Source of the DNA: an uncultured Veillonellaceae bacterium
Lineage (GTDB): Bacteria > Bacillota > Negativicutes > Veillonellales > Negativicoccaceae
Length of the DNA stretch: 64,000 bases
Direction: 5' to 3'
NCBI GenBank assembly: GCA_945876385.1
Contig: CAMCNU010000005.1
Span: 22,399-86,398, forward strand
Below the pieces are notes generated by a model. The model saw only the letters and a program-made list of their open reading frames with translations, made no database searches and had not been told where the DNA came from. Shown in pieces: positions 44,687 through 54,326 of this stretch (positions within the stretch are counted from its first letter, which is position 1; every line of letters begins with the position of its first letter). The translations under genes were made by a program, and so were the position numbers.

Positions 44687-45690
44687 TTCGCCCCGCTCTC
44701 GCCGCGCGTTGCCTTGATACTTGCAATCAACGCCTCCAGCACTTCATGCACGTCACCGACGATACCGTAATCGGCAATCTTGAAAATCGGTGCCGCGGCA
44801 TCGTGATTGACGGCCACTACCGTATCACTGCCGCCGATGCCCGCTACGTGCTGAATCGCACCGGAAATCCCGAACGCCAGATAGATTTTCGGGCCGACAT
44901 TTTTCCCCGTCTGTCCGACTTGGTGCACCATCGGCTCCCAACCGGCTTCCACGGCCGCCCGCGATGCGGCCACCGTGCCGCCCAAAAGTCGCGCCAATTC
45001 ATGCAGGCGGGCAAATCCTTCTTTCGAGCCCATACCGCGGCCGCCGCTGACGATGATTTCCGCATCTTCCAAGCCGATTTCTTCACCTTCGACCGCCTCG
45101 AAACCGACCCGTGTCGTCCGAATGTCATCCGCCGCCAACGTCACCGACACCCGTTCAATCGTCCCGGTACGCGTCGTATCCGGCGTCGGCAAGGGGAATA
45201 CATTCGGCCGCACCGTCCCCATCTGCGGCATGTGGTCAGGGCAAATAATCTCCGCCAAAATATGCCCGCCGAGCGCCGGCCGTGTCCACGTCATCAGACC
45301 GGAGTCCGCGTCCATCGCCAATTGCGTACAATCGGCCGTCACCCCGCTGCCCAAACGCGCGGACAGGCGCGGCGCCAAGTCGCGACCGTTATTCGTCGCA
45401 CCGATCAGAACCGCTGCCGGCTCTACCTCGCCGAACAAGTCGGCAATCACCTTCGTATAGCCTTCCGTCGTATAATGCGCCAGTAGCGGATGCGCGGCCA
45501 CATACACCGTATCCGCCCCGGCGGCAATCAACGGTGCGCAAAGCTCGTCGACGTCATCGCCGAGCAGCACCGCACACACCTTTTGAGAAGATTCATCCGC
45601 CAATTCGCGCGCTTTGCCGATTAACTCCAGCGTGACGCGGCGCAACTTGCCGTTTTCATGTTCCGCGACTACGTAAATATGCTGTGTCAT
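44683..45690 (-). CDS. etfA: Electron transfer flavoprotein, alpha subunit
   Basis: 335 residues. The C-terminal FAD domain carries VSGGRGMGSKEGFARLHELA and the later GQTGKNVGPKIYLAFGISGA, the EtfA FAD-binding signature. The start MTQHIYVVAEHENGKLRR at 45690 overlaps the etfB stop as ATGA. Together with EtfB it carries electrons between flavin dehydrogenases and partners. No acyl-CoA or lactate dehydrogenase is encoded nearby, so the partner is unknown. Confidence 0.95.
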   Translation of the reverse strand: MTQHIYVVAEHENGKLRRVTLELIGKARELADESSQKVCAVLLGDDVDELCAPLIAAGADTVYVAAHPLLAHYTTEGYTKVIADLFGEVEPAAVLIGATNNGRDLAPRLSARLGSGVTADCTQLAMDADSGLMTWTRPALGGHILAEIICPDHMPQMGTVRPNVFPLPTPDTTRTGTIERVSVTLAADDIRTTRVGFEAVEGEEIGLEDAEIIVSGGRGMGSKEGFARLHELARLLGGTVAASRAAVEAGWEPMVHQVGQTGKNVGPKIYLAFGISGAIQHVAGIGGSDTVVAVNHDAAAPIFKIADYGIVGDVHEVLEALIASIKATRGESGAN

Positions 45691-46487
45691 GCCTGCGCAC
45701 CGTCCTTTCTCCCGCCCAGTCCGAGTATATCTTGCAGTTGCCGGGCCGCCGTCTCCGGCGTCAAGTCCTGCCAAATGATGCCCTGCGTACGCACTTCGGG
45801 CGTATACACCCGCCGTACGCGCGTCGGCGAACCCTTGATGCCGATGCGCTCCGCGTCCAAATTCAACTCCGCCGCCGTGAGTGTTTCAATCGGTGCCTTG
45901 CGCGCCTTCATCTTGCCCATCAATGAGGGATAGCGCGGCGTGTTGAGGTTTTTCGTCACCGTAAGCAGCGCCGGCAAGGCGACGGTCAGTGTTTCATAGC
46001 CGTCTTCATGCTCACGTGTCACGGTCAGGTGGCCGTTCTCGCAGGCCAAGCGATTCACCGAGGTCACCTGCGGCAGGTCGAGCATTTCCGCAATTTGCGG
46101 ACCGACTTGTGCCGTATCGCCGTCGATGGCCTGCTTGCCGCACAAAATCACATCCGCCCCGCCCAGGTGGCGAATCGCCCCCGCCAGCGTATACGACGTC
46201 GCCAATGTATCCGCTCCGCCGAACGTACGGTCCGTCACCAGTACCGCCCGATCGGCGCCGCGTGCGATACTTTCGCGCAGGACGTCTTCCGCTTGCGGCG
46301 GTCCCATTGTCAACACGGTGACCGTGCCGCCGTGCGCATCGCGCAGCGCCAATGCGGCTTCCAATGCATGCTCGTCAAACGGGTTCATGATATTTTCCAC
46401 GCCGGCCCGCTGCAGGCGATGCGTCTTGGGATCCAGCTTGACTTTGGCCGTATCCGGCACTTGTTTGATACAAACTATACAGTTCAT
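45687..46487 (-). CDS. etfB: Electron transfer flavoprotein, beta subunit
   Basis: 266 residues starting MNCIVCIKQVPDTAKVKLDP, the EtfB N-terminus; the nucleotide-binding region includes CGKQAIDGDTAQVGPQIAE near 125. The residues that distinguish bifurcating from simple ETFs cannot be judged reliably by eye here. It overlaps the dnaE stop (ATGA), an unusual partner. Confidence 0.94.
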   Translation of the reverse strand: MNCIVCIKQVPDTAKVKLDPKTHRLQRAGVENIMNPFDEHALEAALALRDAHGGTVTVLTMGPPQAEDVLRESIARGADRAVLVTDRTFGGADTLATSYTLAGAIRHLGGADVILCGKQAIDGDTAQVGPQIAEMLDLPQVTSVNRLACENGHLTVTREHEDGYETLTVALPALLTVTKNLNTPRYPSLMGKMKARKAPIETLTAAELNLDAERIGIKGSPTRVRRVYTPEVRTQGIIWQDLTPETAARQLQDILGLGGRKDGAQA

Positions 46488-49400
46488 CTCGCGACCTCCT
46501 CGATTTGTACGTGTTCTTCCCCCAACAATTGCCGCAAGCCGGCCAATACCGCCGGCATGCCGTCAATCCGATACCGGTCCGCCATCGTGATTTCCATCCC
46601 GCTGCTAAGCACCCGCAGTCGAACCGGAATCGTCCCGCGGTACCGTGTCAACAACGCCGCCAGCGCCTGACTGACCGATACCCCCTCATGCGCGGCGTCA
46701 ATCGTCAAGACGACGCAGCGAATGCGCTCCGGCGCAATATTCGCCGGTGGCGGTGCGGCGGCCTTGCGTTCGGCGCGGGGCGCGGTATCGATGACCGCCT
46801 CGCCGGCCGCGACCGATTCCATCGGGTAGACCTTTTCCGCGATGATTTTCGTTTCCCGCTCGTCGGCCTGGACCCGACCTTCCACTACCAGCAGCGCATC
46901 CTTGGCCACCATCATATGCACCTCGTTCCACGTTCGCGGGAACATGACCAATTCCGCATTTGCACCGAAATCTTCGATATTGACAAACCCCATTTGCTCG
47001 TTATTCTTGGTCATCAGACGGCGCACGGCATTGACGATACCGCCCACATAGACGCGCTTGCGGTCATAGGTTTCCGCCCCTTCACGCAGTTCGTAGAGGG
47101 GCGTCAGCCGCTCTATGACCTCCCGATACGTATCGAGCGGATGCCCGCTGACAAAAAAGCCGAGCATTTCTTTCTCACCGGCCAGCGTTTCCGCCATCGT
47201 CCACGGCACGACGTCGGGATACGCCAACGCGGGCGCCGTCGCCGGGAGCGCATCAAACAGACCCTGCTGCATCGAGTTTTTCTCCTCGCGTTCCCATGTG
47301 CCGATTTTGACTGCTTCCGGAATCACCGCCAGCAGTTGTGCCCGATGCAGCGGCCGGCCGTCGGCATCCGTCCACCCGTCCAACGCGCCCGCCTTAATCA
47401 GCGACTCAAGCGCCCGCTTGTTAATCGCGACATGCGCCACCAAATCCACCATCGAGGTAAATCCCGTCGGCGTTTCACCCGCCTCGCGCTGTTCCTGCCG
47501 CCGCCGTTCGCGCGCCGCCACAATATCGGCCGCCAGCCCGTCACCGACATTCCTGACGGCGGACAGCCCGAAGACGATTTTGCCGTCACGCACGGTAAAA
47601 TCGACTGCACCGTCATGAACGGACGGCGCCACGACCTCTATCCCGTGCAGGCGACAATCGCCGATATAGTGTGTCAGTTTATCCCCGTTCTCTTTGTACG
47701 AGGACATCATCGCCGCCATGAACTCCGGACGATAATGCGCTTTCAAGTATGCCGTCTGCCAGGCGATATAGCCGTAACAGACAGAGTGGGATTTATTGAA
47801 TCCGTAACCGGCAAAGTACACCATCAAATCAAAGACGCGCTCGGCAATCTCCGCCGGTACCCCCTGCTTGGCCGCGCCGCCGAGGAACAAATCCCGTTGG
47901 GCGAGCAGGACATCTTCTTTTTTCTTGCCCATCGCCCGGCGCAGCAAGTCCGCTTCGCCGAGGGAAAATCCCCCCATCACGGACGCAATCTGCATGACCT
48001 GTTCCTGATACAAAATCACGCCGAAGGTTTCTTTCAGTATATCCTCCAGCATCGGATGCGGATAGGTGACCGCCGTCTCGCCGTGCCGCCGCCGAATGAA
48101 ATCCTCCGCCATCCCGCTGCCCAACGGCCCCGGCCGGTAGAGTGCCACCATCGGTATCAAATCCTCAAAGCGCTGCGGTTTGAGTTGTTTGAGCAGCGCC
48201 GTAAACCCGGACGACTCGGATTGAAATACCCCGACCGTATCGCCGGCACAGAGCATGGCGCAAGTCGCCTCGTCCGTCGTCGGCAAGGCATCAGGGTCGA
48301 CCGTCTCGCCGCGACTCTGCCGAATCATGGCCACCGTGTCTTGGATGACCGTCAGATTGCGCAAGCCGAGCAGGTCCATCTTCAGCAGGCCGAGTTCTTC
48401 GACCGTGTCTTTTTCATATTGCGTCTGCAGGAATCCGTCCGCCGATTTCTGCAGCGGCACATAGTCCGCCACCGGGTCTTTACTGATGACCAGCCCCGCG
48501 GCGTGCGTACCCGCATGCCGGCTCAATCCTTCCAGCGCCAGCGCGTAGTCGACCAGGCGGCGTACTTGCGGATCGCTCTCCGCCGCCGCCTTAAATTCGG
48601 GGACATGCTCCAGCGTCTCCGCCAGACTGACCCCCGGCCCGCCCGGAATCATCTTGGCGATGCGGTCGACGTCGTTGTAGGGCATATTCATCACCCGTCC
48701 GACATCGCGCACGACCGCCCGCGCCGCCATGGTGCCGAAGGTAATAATCTGCGCGACATGGTCCGCCCCGTATGTATCCGCCAAGTACTCGATGACCCGG
48801 CCGCGACCTTTGTAGCACAAGTCCGTATCGATATCCGGCATACTGACCCGCTCCGGATTCAAAAACCGTTCGAACAAGAGTCCGTACCGCAGAGGATCAA
48901 GACCCGTGATTCCCAGCAAGTACGCCACAATGCTGCCCGCCGCGCTCCCGCGACCGGGACCGACGGCAATATCATGCGCACGCGCATACCGGATGAAGTC
49001 CATGACAATCAGGAAGTAATCGCTGAAACCCATCCGCTCGATAATCTCCAGCTCATACTCCAGCCGCGCGCGCACCTTTTCCGTCACCTCGGGATAACGC
49101 GCGGGAAGCCGCTCCTCGCACAATCGGCGCAAGTACGCCTGCGCCGTCGTCCCCTCCGGGACATGGTACGCCGGCAAATGATGCTCACCGAAGACAAATT
49201 CCACCTGACACCGCTCGGCAATGGCAAGCGTATTGTCAAGCGCGTCCGGCACATCGGCAAACAAGGTTTCCATCTCGTCGCCGCTCTTGCAATAAAATTC
49301 ATCATTGGCAAACTTGAACCGCTCGGGATTGTCCAACGTCTGCCCCGTGGAAATACACAGGCGCACCTCATGCGCCGCCGCATCCTCTCGGCGGATATAG

Positions 49401-50020
49401 TGAAAATCGTTCGTCGCAACCAGCCCGACCCCGTATTCGCGCGCCAAGGCAATCAGCGGCGCACGCACCGCCCGCTCTTCCGGCAGACCGTGGTCTTGGA
49501 GCTCGATAAAATACCGCTCCTTGCCGAACGTCTCGATATACCACTCAATCGTCTCCCGCGCCGCGCCCTCATTGCCGTCGAGCAAGTACTGCGGAAGTTC
49601 TCCGTTCACACAGGCCGACAACGCAATCAATCCTTCGCTGTGCTCACGCAGCAAGCGGCGATGGATCCGCGGCTTGCGATAAAAGCCGACCGTATTGGCG
49701 ATGGAGTCCAATTGCGTCAGATTCCGGTAGCCCGTCGCATTTTCCGCAAGCAAAATCAAGTGCCGCAGTTGCTCTCTGCCGCCGCTCGTGTCGTCCAGTT
49801 CCCGCTGTGTGACATACATCTCGCAACCGATAATCGGATGAATCCCTTGCGCCAGCGCTTCTTTATACAAGTACACCGCACCGTACATGACGCCGTGATC
49901 GGTAATCGCCACCGCCGGCTGCCCCATGGCCTTGACATGCGCCACCAAGTCACGAATGCGGCTCAATCCGTCAAACAGACTGTATTCCGTATGACCGTGC
50001 AAATGCACAAACGGTCGCAT
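46484..50020 (-). CDS. dnaE: DNA polymerase III alpha subunit (DnaE type)
   Basis: 1178 residues: N-terminal PHP domain (FVHLHGHTEYSLFDGLSRI, YVTQRELDD), polymerase palm with GPGRGSAAGSIVAYLLGITG and MPDIDTDLCYKGRGRVIEYL (catalytic aspartates), a helix-hairpin-helix region and a C-terminal OB fold (YVGGIVNAVRRLMTKNNEQM). This is DnaE rather than PolC: no inserted exonuclease is seen. The ATG has an AAGGAGGGAT site. It leads the overlapping dnaE-etfBA-pyk unit. Confidence 0.97.
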   Translation of the reverse strand: MRPFVHLHGHTEYSLFDGLSRIRDLVAHVKAMGQPAVAITDHGVMYGAVYLYKEALAQGIHPIIGCEMYVTQRELDDTSGGREQLRHLILLAENATGYRNLTQLDSIANTVGFYRKPRIHRRLLREHSEGLIALSACVNGELPQYLLDGNEGAARETIEWYIETFGKERYFIELQDHGLPEERAVRAPLIALAREYGVGLVATNDFHYIRREDAAAHEVRLCISTGQTLDNPERFKFANDEFYCKSGDEMETLFADVPDALDNTLAIAERCQVEFVFGEHHLPAYHVPEGTTAQAYLRRLCEERLPARYPEVTEKVRARLEYELEIIERMGFSDYFLIVMDFIRYARAHDIAVGPGRGSAAGSIVAYLLGITGLDPLRYGLLFERFLNPERVSMPDIDTDLCYKGRGRVIEYLADTYGADHVAQIITFGTMAARAVVRDVGRVMNMPYNDVDRIAKMIPGGPGVSLAETLEHVPEFKAAAESDPQVRRLVDYALALEGLSRHAGTHAAGLVISKDPVADYVPLQKSADGFLQTQYEKDTVEELGLLKMDLLGLRNLTVIQDTVAMIRQSRGETVDPDALPTTDEATCAMLCAGDTVGVFQSESSGFTALLKQLKPQRFEDLIPMVALYRPGPLGSGMAEDFIRRRHGETAVTYPHPMLEDILKETFGVILYQEQVMQIASVMGGFSLGEADLLRRAMGKKKEDVLLAQRDLFLGGAAKQGVPAEIAERVFDLMVYFAGYGFNKSHSVCYGYIAWQTAYLKAHYRPEFMAAMMSSYKENGDKLTHYIGDCRLHGIEVVAPSVHDGAVDFTVRDGKIVFGLSAVRNVGDGLAADIVAARERRRQEQREAGETPTGFTSMVDLVAHVAINKRALESLIKAGALDGWTDADGRPLHRAQLLAVIPEAVKIGTWEREEKNSMQQGLFDALPATAPALAYPDVVPWTMAETLAGEKEMLGFFVSGHPLDTYREVIERLTPLYELREGAETYDRKRVYVGGIVNAVRRLMTKNNEQMGFVNIEDFGANAELVMFPRTWNEVHMMVAKDALLVVEGRVQADERETKIIAEKVYPMESVAAGEAVIDTAPRAERKAAAPPPANIAPERIRCVVLTIDAAHEGVSVSQALAALLTRYRGTIPVRLRVLSSGMEITMADRYRIDGMPAVLAGLRQLLGEEHVQIEEVAR

Positions 50021-50086
50021 GACATCCCTCCTTCAACAGTTAAATGATAACACAAAACGCGGCGGCATACACCGCACCGCGCCAGC

Positions 50087-50114
50087 AAAAAAGACGATCG
50101 TACGATCGCCTTTG
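50087..50114 (-). terminator. Terminator after the CBS-domain gene
   Basis: Minus-strand GGCGATCG-TA-CGATCGTC stem followed by TTTTTT. Confidence 0.82.
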
Positions 50115-50119
50115 TTTGC

Positions 50120-50602
50120 TTATTCGCCGATTTGTCCCGGCTCGATATGGTATTCTTCTTTGGCGATGACTTCCAGCATATCCCAACGGGAAATCATCCC
50201 CACCAGGCGACCGTCTTTGACGACCGGTACATTTTTCAAATGCTCTTCAATCATCAGCTCCGTCACGACATCGGCGGGCGTATCGTCGTCCACATACTTC
50301 ACGGCAGCCGTCATGATATCCCCTGCCCGTGTCGCCAAGAGTTTCTGAAAGGTCTCCCGATACTTATGCAGGCCGCTGTAATACAGGCTCGCCCCCAGTA
50401 CGTTGACATAACTCGGCACTTGCGGACTGGCCTGTTTGTACAATATATCGCCCTCGGACACAATTCCCTCCAAGCGGTTATCCTCTCCGACCACCGGAAT
50501 CGCGCTGACGCGGTGCTTCACAAACAGACGAATCAATTGGTGCATCGTCGTATCCTGATCGCAAGTCAATACATACTTGTTCATAATGTCACGTGCTAGC
50601 AT
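50120..50602 (-). CDS. CBS-domain pair protein
   Basis: 160 residues made of two CBS motifs: ARDIMNKYVLTCDQDTTMHQ with HRVSAIPVVGEDNRLEGIVS at 3-55, and GDIMTAAVKYVDDDTPADVV with HLKNVPVVKDGRLVGMISRW near 95-145. CBS pairs bind adenosyl nucleotides and usually act as sensors. It is the last gene of the walJ-htrA-rlmH-unknown-M50-CBS run, so it may sense energy state for the metalloprotease beside it; this is speculative. Confidence 0.85.
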   Translation of the reverse strand: MLARDIMNKYVLTCDQDTTMHQLIRLFVKHRVSAIPVVGEDNRLEGIVSEGDILYKQASPQVPSYVNVLGASLYYSGLHKYRETFQKLLATRAGDIMTAAVKYVDDDTPADVVTELMIEEHLKNVPVVKDGRLVGMISRWDMLEVIAKEEYHIEPGQIGE

Positions 50603-50653
50603 AGCTATCCCTCCCTACTGTTAGATTATTCGCCGTCCGGGCACGGATTCCTT

Positions 50654-51517
50654 TTAGCCGACAAAGAGATAGACGCCCCAGGCGGAAATCCCCGCAATCA
50701 ATCCGTACGACACGCCGACCACGACCCGCTGCCACGATTTGACCCGATAGTACAGGGCGCGCTCGGGCTGATGCCGCTCGTCCCATGTCTGTTTGGCACG
50801 ATAGATGCCGAGCAAGAGCACGATAATCAAAATCGGACTGAAGGTATACCACGCACCGACGGCCATCAAGACCAACCCCAGTACCCAAATCACGGGCGAG
50901 AGCGCGGTCACAATCCGACCGCCGTCCAGCGGCGACACGGGAATCATATTAAACAAGGTAATAAAGAAACTGAAGTACGCTACCGCCATGACTAACTGCG
51001 ATCCGTTGACGATGCCCCAAAAAAGCGCGACCAGTCCCGCGACAAGACCGAAGAACGGACCGCCCAAGGCGACGACCGCCTCCTGCCATGCGTCTTTCGG
51101 CGCTTTTTTCATGGAAATCAAGGCTCCGACAAACGGAATAAAGAGCGGCATGCTCACCGGCATCCCGACCGCTTTGGCAAAGACCAAATGCCCCAGCTCG
51201 TGGATGGCAATCATCACGACGATACCGACGGCATACGCCCAGCCGTAGTGCCATGAATACGTCCAAATCATGAGAAACATGGACAAGCCGCTCGTCAAAA
51301 ACTTACTGTACTTCACCAGCGAAAACAGCGCCAAGAGGACGGCTTTGCCCTTGGTCGCCAAAAACAGCAGTACGGCACCGATGCCCGCCCACTCGGCCGC
51401 CTTCCGTTTCCGTTTGGGCGGCGGCGTGTCTTCGGGCAGTCGCTCCTCGATGATTCGATACTCGCCGTCCGCAATGCGATTGTCATCGTCGTGCCGCCGT
51501 GTATCCCACTCGTTCAT
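50654..51517 (-). CDS. Membrane metalloprotease, M50 (site-2 protease) family
   Basis: 287 residues with about six membrane segments. The zinc motif HELGH is in MIAIHELGHLVFAKAVGMP (near 105-109). The second ligand motif is MIPVSPLDGGRIVTAL (Asp of LDG near 200). The hydrophilic N-terminal ~35 residues are charged. No PDZ domain is seen, which sets it apart from RseP. Substrates are unknown; the htrA gene two genes upstream and a CBS sensor downstream suggest envelope proteolysis. Confidence 0.85.
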   Translation of the reverse strand: MNEWDTRRHDDDNRIADGEYRIIEERLPEDTPPPKRKRKAAEWAGIGAVLLFLATKGKAVLLALFSLVKYSKFLTSGLSMFLMIWTYSWHYGWAYAVGIVVMIAIHELGHLVFAKAVGMPVSMPLFIPFVGALISMKKAPKDAWQEAVVALGGPFFGLVAGLVALFWGIVNGSQLVMAVAYFSFFITLFNMIPVSPLDGGRIVTALSPVIWVLGLVLMAVGAWYTFSPILIIVLLLGIYRAKQTWDERHQPERALYYRVKSWQRVVVGVSYGLIAGISAWGVYLFVG

Positions 51518-51551
51518 ACCCGCGTCATCGCCTCCTTTCCGTCATCGATAC

Positions 51552-52736
51552 TCAACCCTTCATAAAGAAATAGTAATAGCCGACGCCGAGCAAAATAACC
51601 GCCAAAATAATGAGCGGGAAAATCGGCCGGTCGCCCATCTCGTCCTCATCCCACTCCTCACCTTCAGGCTCCTGCGGTGCGACGGGGGGTTCTTCCTTGA
51701 CCGGCTTCGGCGCGGGCGGTGTGAGGGGCAACGGCTGCGGCGGCGCGGCAGGGCGCTCCGGTGCCGCTTCAATCGGCGGCAATTCCGGCAACTCCTCTTC
51801 GACGTCGTCTTCCTCCGCGAACGCATCACCCGCCAAACGACGTTCTTCCCGCAAGCGTTCACGCTCGGCGAGCTTCGCCGCCCGTTCTTTCTGGACCTGC
51901 TGAATCTGCGAGTGAATGTCATTGACCTGGCGCTTCATGACTTCCTTGCGCAACGCCTCCATAAATAACTCGATGGCTTGCACGACCGAGGTCAAGTATT
52001 GATTTCCCGTCGCCCGATATTGCAAGTATTGACGATACGCCCACAATACCGCCTGGTGATGGCGCGCCACATCACTGCCCGTCTCCGTTTGCGCCGCAAT
52101 ATTCACCGCCACTTCTTTTTCTTTTTCCAGCGTACCGTGCAAGTGAAACGCCGCCAGATTAATCTGGTGAAAGACTTCATTAATCTTATGGCTGAGCGAT
52201 TTCAACTCTTCTTCGTAGAGCAATGCCTGATTCGGATGCAGACCTTCTTCCGCCAGCTGGTCGATAATCGAGGTCAAGCCGACCGCCCCGTTGAGTACAC
52301 GGTCGGTATTGTCCAGCAACGCCTGCAAATCGTCCCGACAGGCCTCTACATTGTGCCGACGCTGCTGCAGGAGCTCCCACGCCGCATTGGCGCGCCGATA
52401 CGTACCCTCGCAAGGCCAATACCGCACGCTGCGGCCGCCGGCAAACGGGCGGCACACACCGCGACGATGCACGGGCCGCGGCGACACCCGACGCGACAGC
52501 GCCGGCAACGCGGATGCCGCGTCCGACTGCGCCGCTGCCACTTCCGCAAAGGCCGCCTGCATGTCGTCGTGCATGCGGCGCAATTCGTTCCGGCTGTCCG
52601 TCAGTTGCTCGCGCACCCGTTCCGTAAACGGCTGCGGTGTCGGCATGTGGAAGGCCAACATATTCACTGATCCCATTGTATTTGCTGCTACATTTATGTC
52701 CGTCCCTGTCTTAGGGTCGCGCTCCTCTGTCGCCAT
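51552..52736 (-). CDS. Unknown protein: helical/coiled coil, Pro-rich linker, C-terminal membrane anchor
   Basis: 394 residues that I do not recognise. The N-terminal ~100 residues are helical with an unusual Arg/Cys-containing stretch (about 82-110, VHRRGVCRPF and RYWPCEG). A long helical region with a heptad-like coiled coil follows (about 265-305, QIQQVQKERAAKLAERERLR). Then come an acidic and Pro-rich linker (310-365) and a single C-terminal membrane helix (about 372-390). It looks tail-anchored. It lies between rlmH and the M50 protease, 14 and 35 bases away. Confidence 0.7.
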   Translation of the reverse strand: MATEERDPKTGTDINVAANTMGSVNMLAFHMPTPQPFTERVREQLTDSRNELRRMHDDMQAAFAEVAAAQSDAASALPALSRRVSPRPVHRRGVCRPFAGGRSVRYWPCEGTYRRANAAWELLQQRRHNVEACRDDLQALLDNTDRVLNGAVGLTSIIDQLAEEGLHPNQALLYEEELKSLSHKINEVFHQINLAAFHLHGTLEKEKEVAVNIAAQTETGSDVARHHQAVLWAYRQYLQYRATGNQYLTSVVQAIELFMEALRKEVMKRQVNDIHSQIQQVQKERAAKLAERERLREERRLAGDAFAEEDDVEEELPELPPIEAAPERPAAPPQPLPLTPPAPKPVKEEPPVAPQEPEGEEWDEDEMGDRPIFPLIILAVILLGVGYYYFFMKG

Positions 52737-52749
52737 AGTCCTCTCCTCG

Positions 52750-53229
52750 TTACCAATGATACGGTTCGTGCCGATTGATTTTTTCCGCCCGGTATACTTG
52801 TTCCGCTACTAGAAACCGGGCAATTTGATGGGTATATGTCACCCGTCCCAAGGAAATCCGTGCCGCCGCCCGCCGCCGCAATGCCTCACTCACGCCGAAC
52901 GCACCGCCGATGAGAAAGACCGCCTCACCGACGCCCGCCGTCGCCGCCTCGGCCAAGTGCGCCGCCCAGTCCGGCGACGTCCACAACGCGCCGCCGATAT
53001 CCAGCAACAGCACATGGTCATCCGGCTTGACGTGGCGCAGCAGACGCGCCCCTTCTTCCTCCACCCGCGCGGCAATCTCCGCGGCCGATGCCCGCTCGGG
53101 ACTGTAGGCCTCCGCCACCTCGACGACTGTCAGGCCGCCGTACGGACGCAGGCGTTTGGTATATTCCGCAATCCCTTCGCGCAGGTAGCCGGCTTTGATT
53201 TTACCGACCGCGACAATCCGATACTTCAC
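52750..53229 (-). CDS. rlmH: 23S rRNA (pseudouridine-1915-N3)-methyltransferase
   Basis: 159-residue SPOUT methyltransferase. Typical segments are MKYRIVAVGKIKAGYLREGI, LLLDIGGALWTSPDWA, FLIGGAFGVSEALRRRA and the C-terminal HQIARFLVAEQVYRAEKINR ending EPYHW. It starts at GTG, overlapping the htrA stop (GTGA). The walJ-htrA-rlmH order is the conserved tail of the wal cluster in many Firmicutes. Confidence 0.96.
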   Translation of the reverse strand: MKYRIVAVGKIKAGYLREGIAEYTKRLRPYGGLTVVEVAEAYSPERASAAEIAARVEEEGARLLRHVKPDDHVLLLDIGGALWTSPDWAAHLAEAATAGVGEAVFLIGGAFGVSEALRRRAAARISLGRVTYTHQIARFLVAEQVYRAEKINRHEPYHW

Positions 53230-54326
53230 GTATGCGCCTCATTGAGCGTCACCTCTTCCGTATACGATTCGCCCCGACTGCGGTATTCGACGGTCACCTT
53301 GTCCCCCGGACGGAAGCCGTCGAGCACATTGCGCAAATCGGTCAGCGTTTCCACGGCCTGTCCGTTCACCGCGACGATGACGTCTTCCGGCGCGATATTC
53401 GTCCGTGCCAGCGGGCCGTTTTCATCAATCCGCAAGACCAATACGCCGTTCGGCTCTTTCCACTCGTAGCCGTAGCGTTGCGCCATCTGCTTATCGATGG
53501 CCCAGACGCCTAAGTACGCGCGACGCACTTCTCCGTGTTTGATCAGCTCCGCCAAAATCGGACGGGCGGAATTAATCGGAATCGCAAAACCGAGCCCTTC
53601 TACGCCGGGGCTGTTAATCTTGACCGTATTGATGCCGATGACTTTCCCCTCCGAACTGACCAGCGCACCGCCGCTGTTGCCGGGATTAATCGCCGCATCC
53701 GTCTGCAACAGCGGGAACCGCTGTTCGGCGGAATTAATCGTCCGATTGAGCGCGGAAATCACCCCGACCGTCACCGAGCCGCGTAATTCCAGTCCGAGCG
53801 GATTACCGATGGCAATCGCCGGCTCGCCGACCACCAAGGAAGACGAGTCGCCCAGCTCCGCCACGGTCAGATTATCCGCTGCGATTTTGACGACGGCCAA
53901 GTCCGTGGCGGCATCCCGACCGACGACCTTCCCCGGCAATGTCCGTCCGTCGGCCAGCATGACATTGACCTCATTGCTGTCGCCGACGACGTGCTGATTG
54001 GTGACGATATAGCCGTCGGCATCAAAAATGACCCCGCTGCCGACGCTCTCGCCGACCAGCACCCGTCGGTTCAGCAAGTCCCAATCATAAACCCGCGTCG
54101 TAATCCCGACCACCGCCGGCCCGACCGCACGCACCGCCTGTACAATCGGCGTGTTGCGGACATTGGACAGGACCTTTTCCTCCTTCGGCGGGTTCAGTGC
54201 TTCCGGCGTTTCCGCTGCCGGTCGCAGCAAACTTTCCCGCAGAAAATATCCCAACAAACCGCCGATGACCACCAATAAGACGGCAATAATTATAATATAC
54301 TTTCGATTTTCACTCTTTCGCAACAT
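53226..54326 (-). CDS. htrA: HtrA/DegP-like serine protease with PDZ domain
   Basis: 366 residues: N-terminal membrane anchor (about 9-30), trypsin-like domain with catalytic His in VTNQHVVGD, Asp in ATDLAVVKI and Ser in NPGNSGGAL, then one PDZ domain (about 275-360). The ATG at 54326 has an AGAGGAGAG site and lies inside the last 37 bases of walJ; the longer frame (54395) lacks a good site. Acts on misfolded envelope proteins. Confidence 0.95.
   Translation of the reverse strand: MLRKSENRKYIIIIAVLLVVIGGLLGYFLRESLLRPAAETPEALNPPKEEKVLSNVRNTPIVQAVRAVGPAVVGITTRVYDWDLLNRRVLVGESVGSGVIFDADGYIVTNQHVVGDSNEVNVMLADGRTLPGKVVGRDAATDLAVVKIAADNLTVAELGDSSSLVVGEPAIAIGNPLGLELRGSVTVGVISALNRTINSAEQRFPLLQTDAAINPGNSGGALVSSEGKVIGINTVKINSPGVEGLGFAIPINSARPILAELIKHGEVRRAYLGVWAIDKQMAQRYGYEWKEPNGVLVLRIDENGPLARTNIAPEDVIVAVNGQAVETLTDLRNVLDGFRPGDKVTVEYRSRGESYTEEVTLNEAHT

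Noticed and set aside
46505..50047. 1180-codon plus-strand open frame antisense to dnaE
   Set aside because: GC-rich codon bias leaves the antisense frame free of stops. The dnaE product has all family motifs, while the antisense peptide is Arg/His-rich without recognisable domains.
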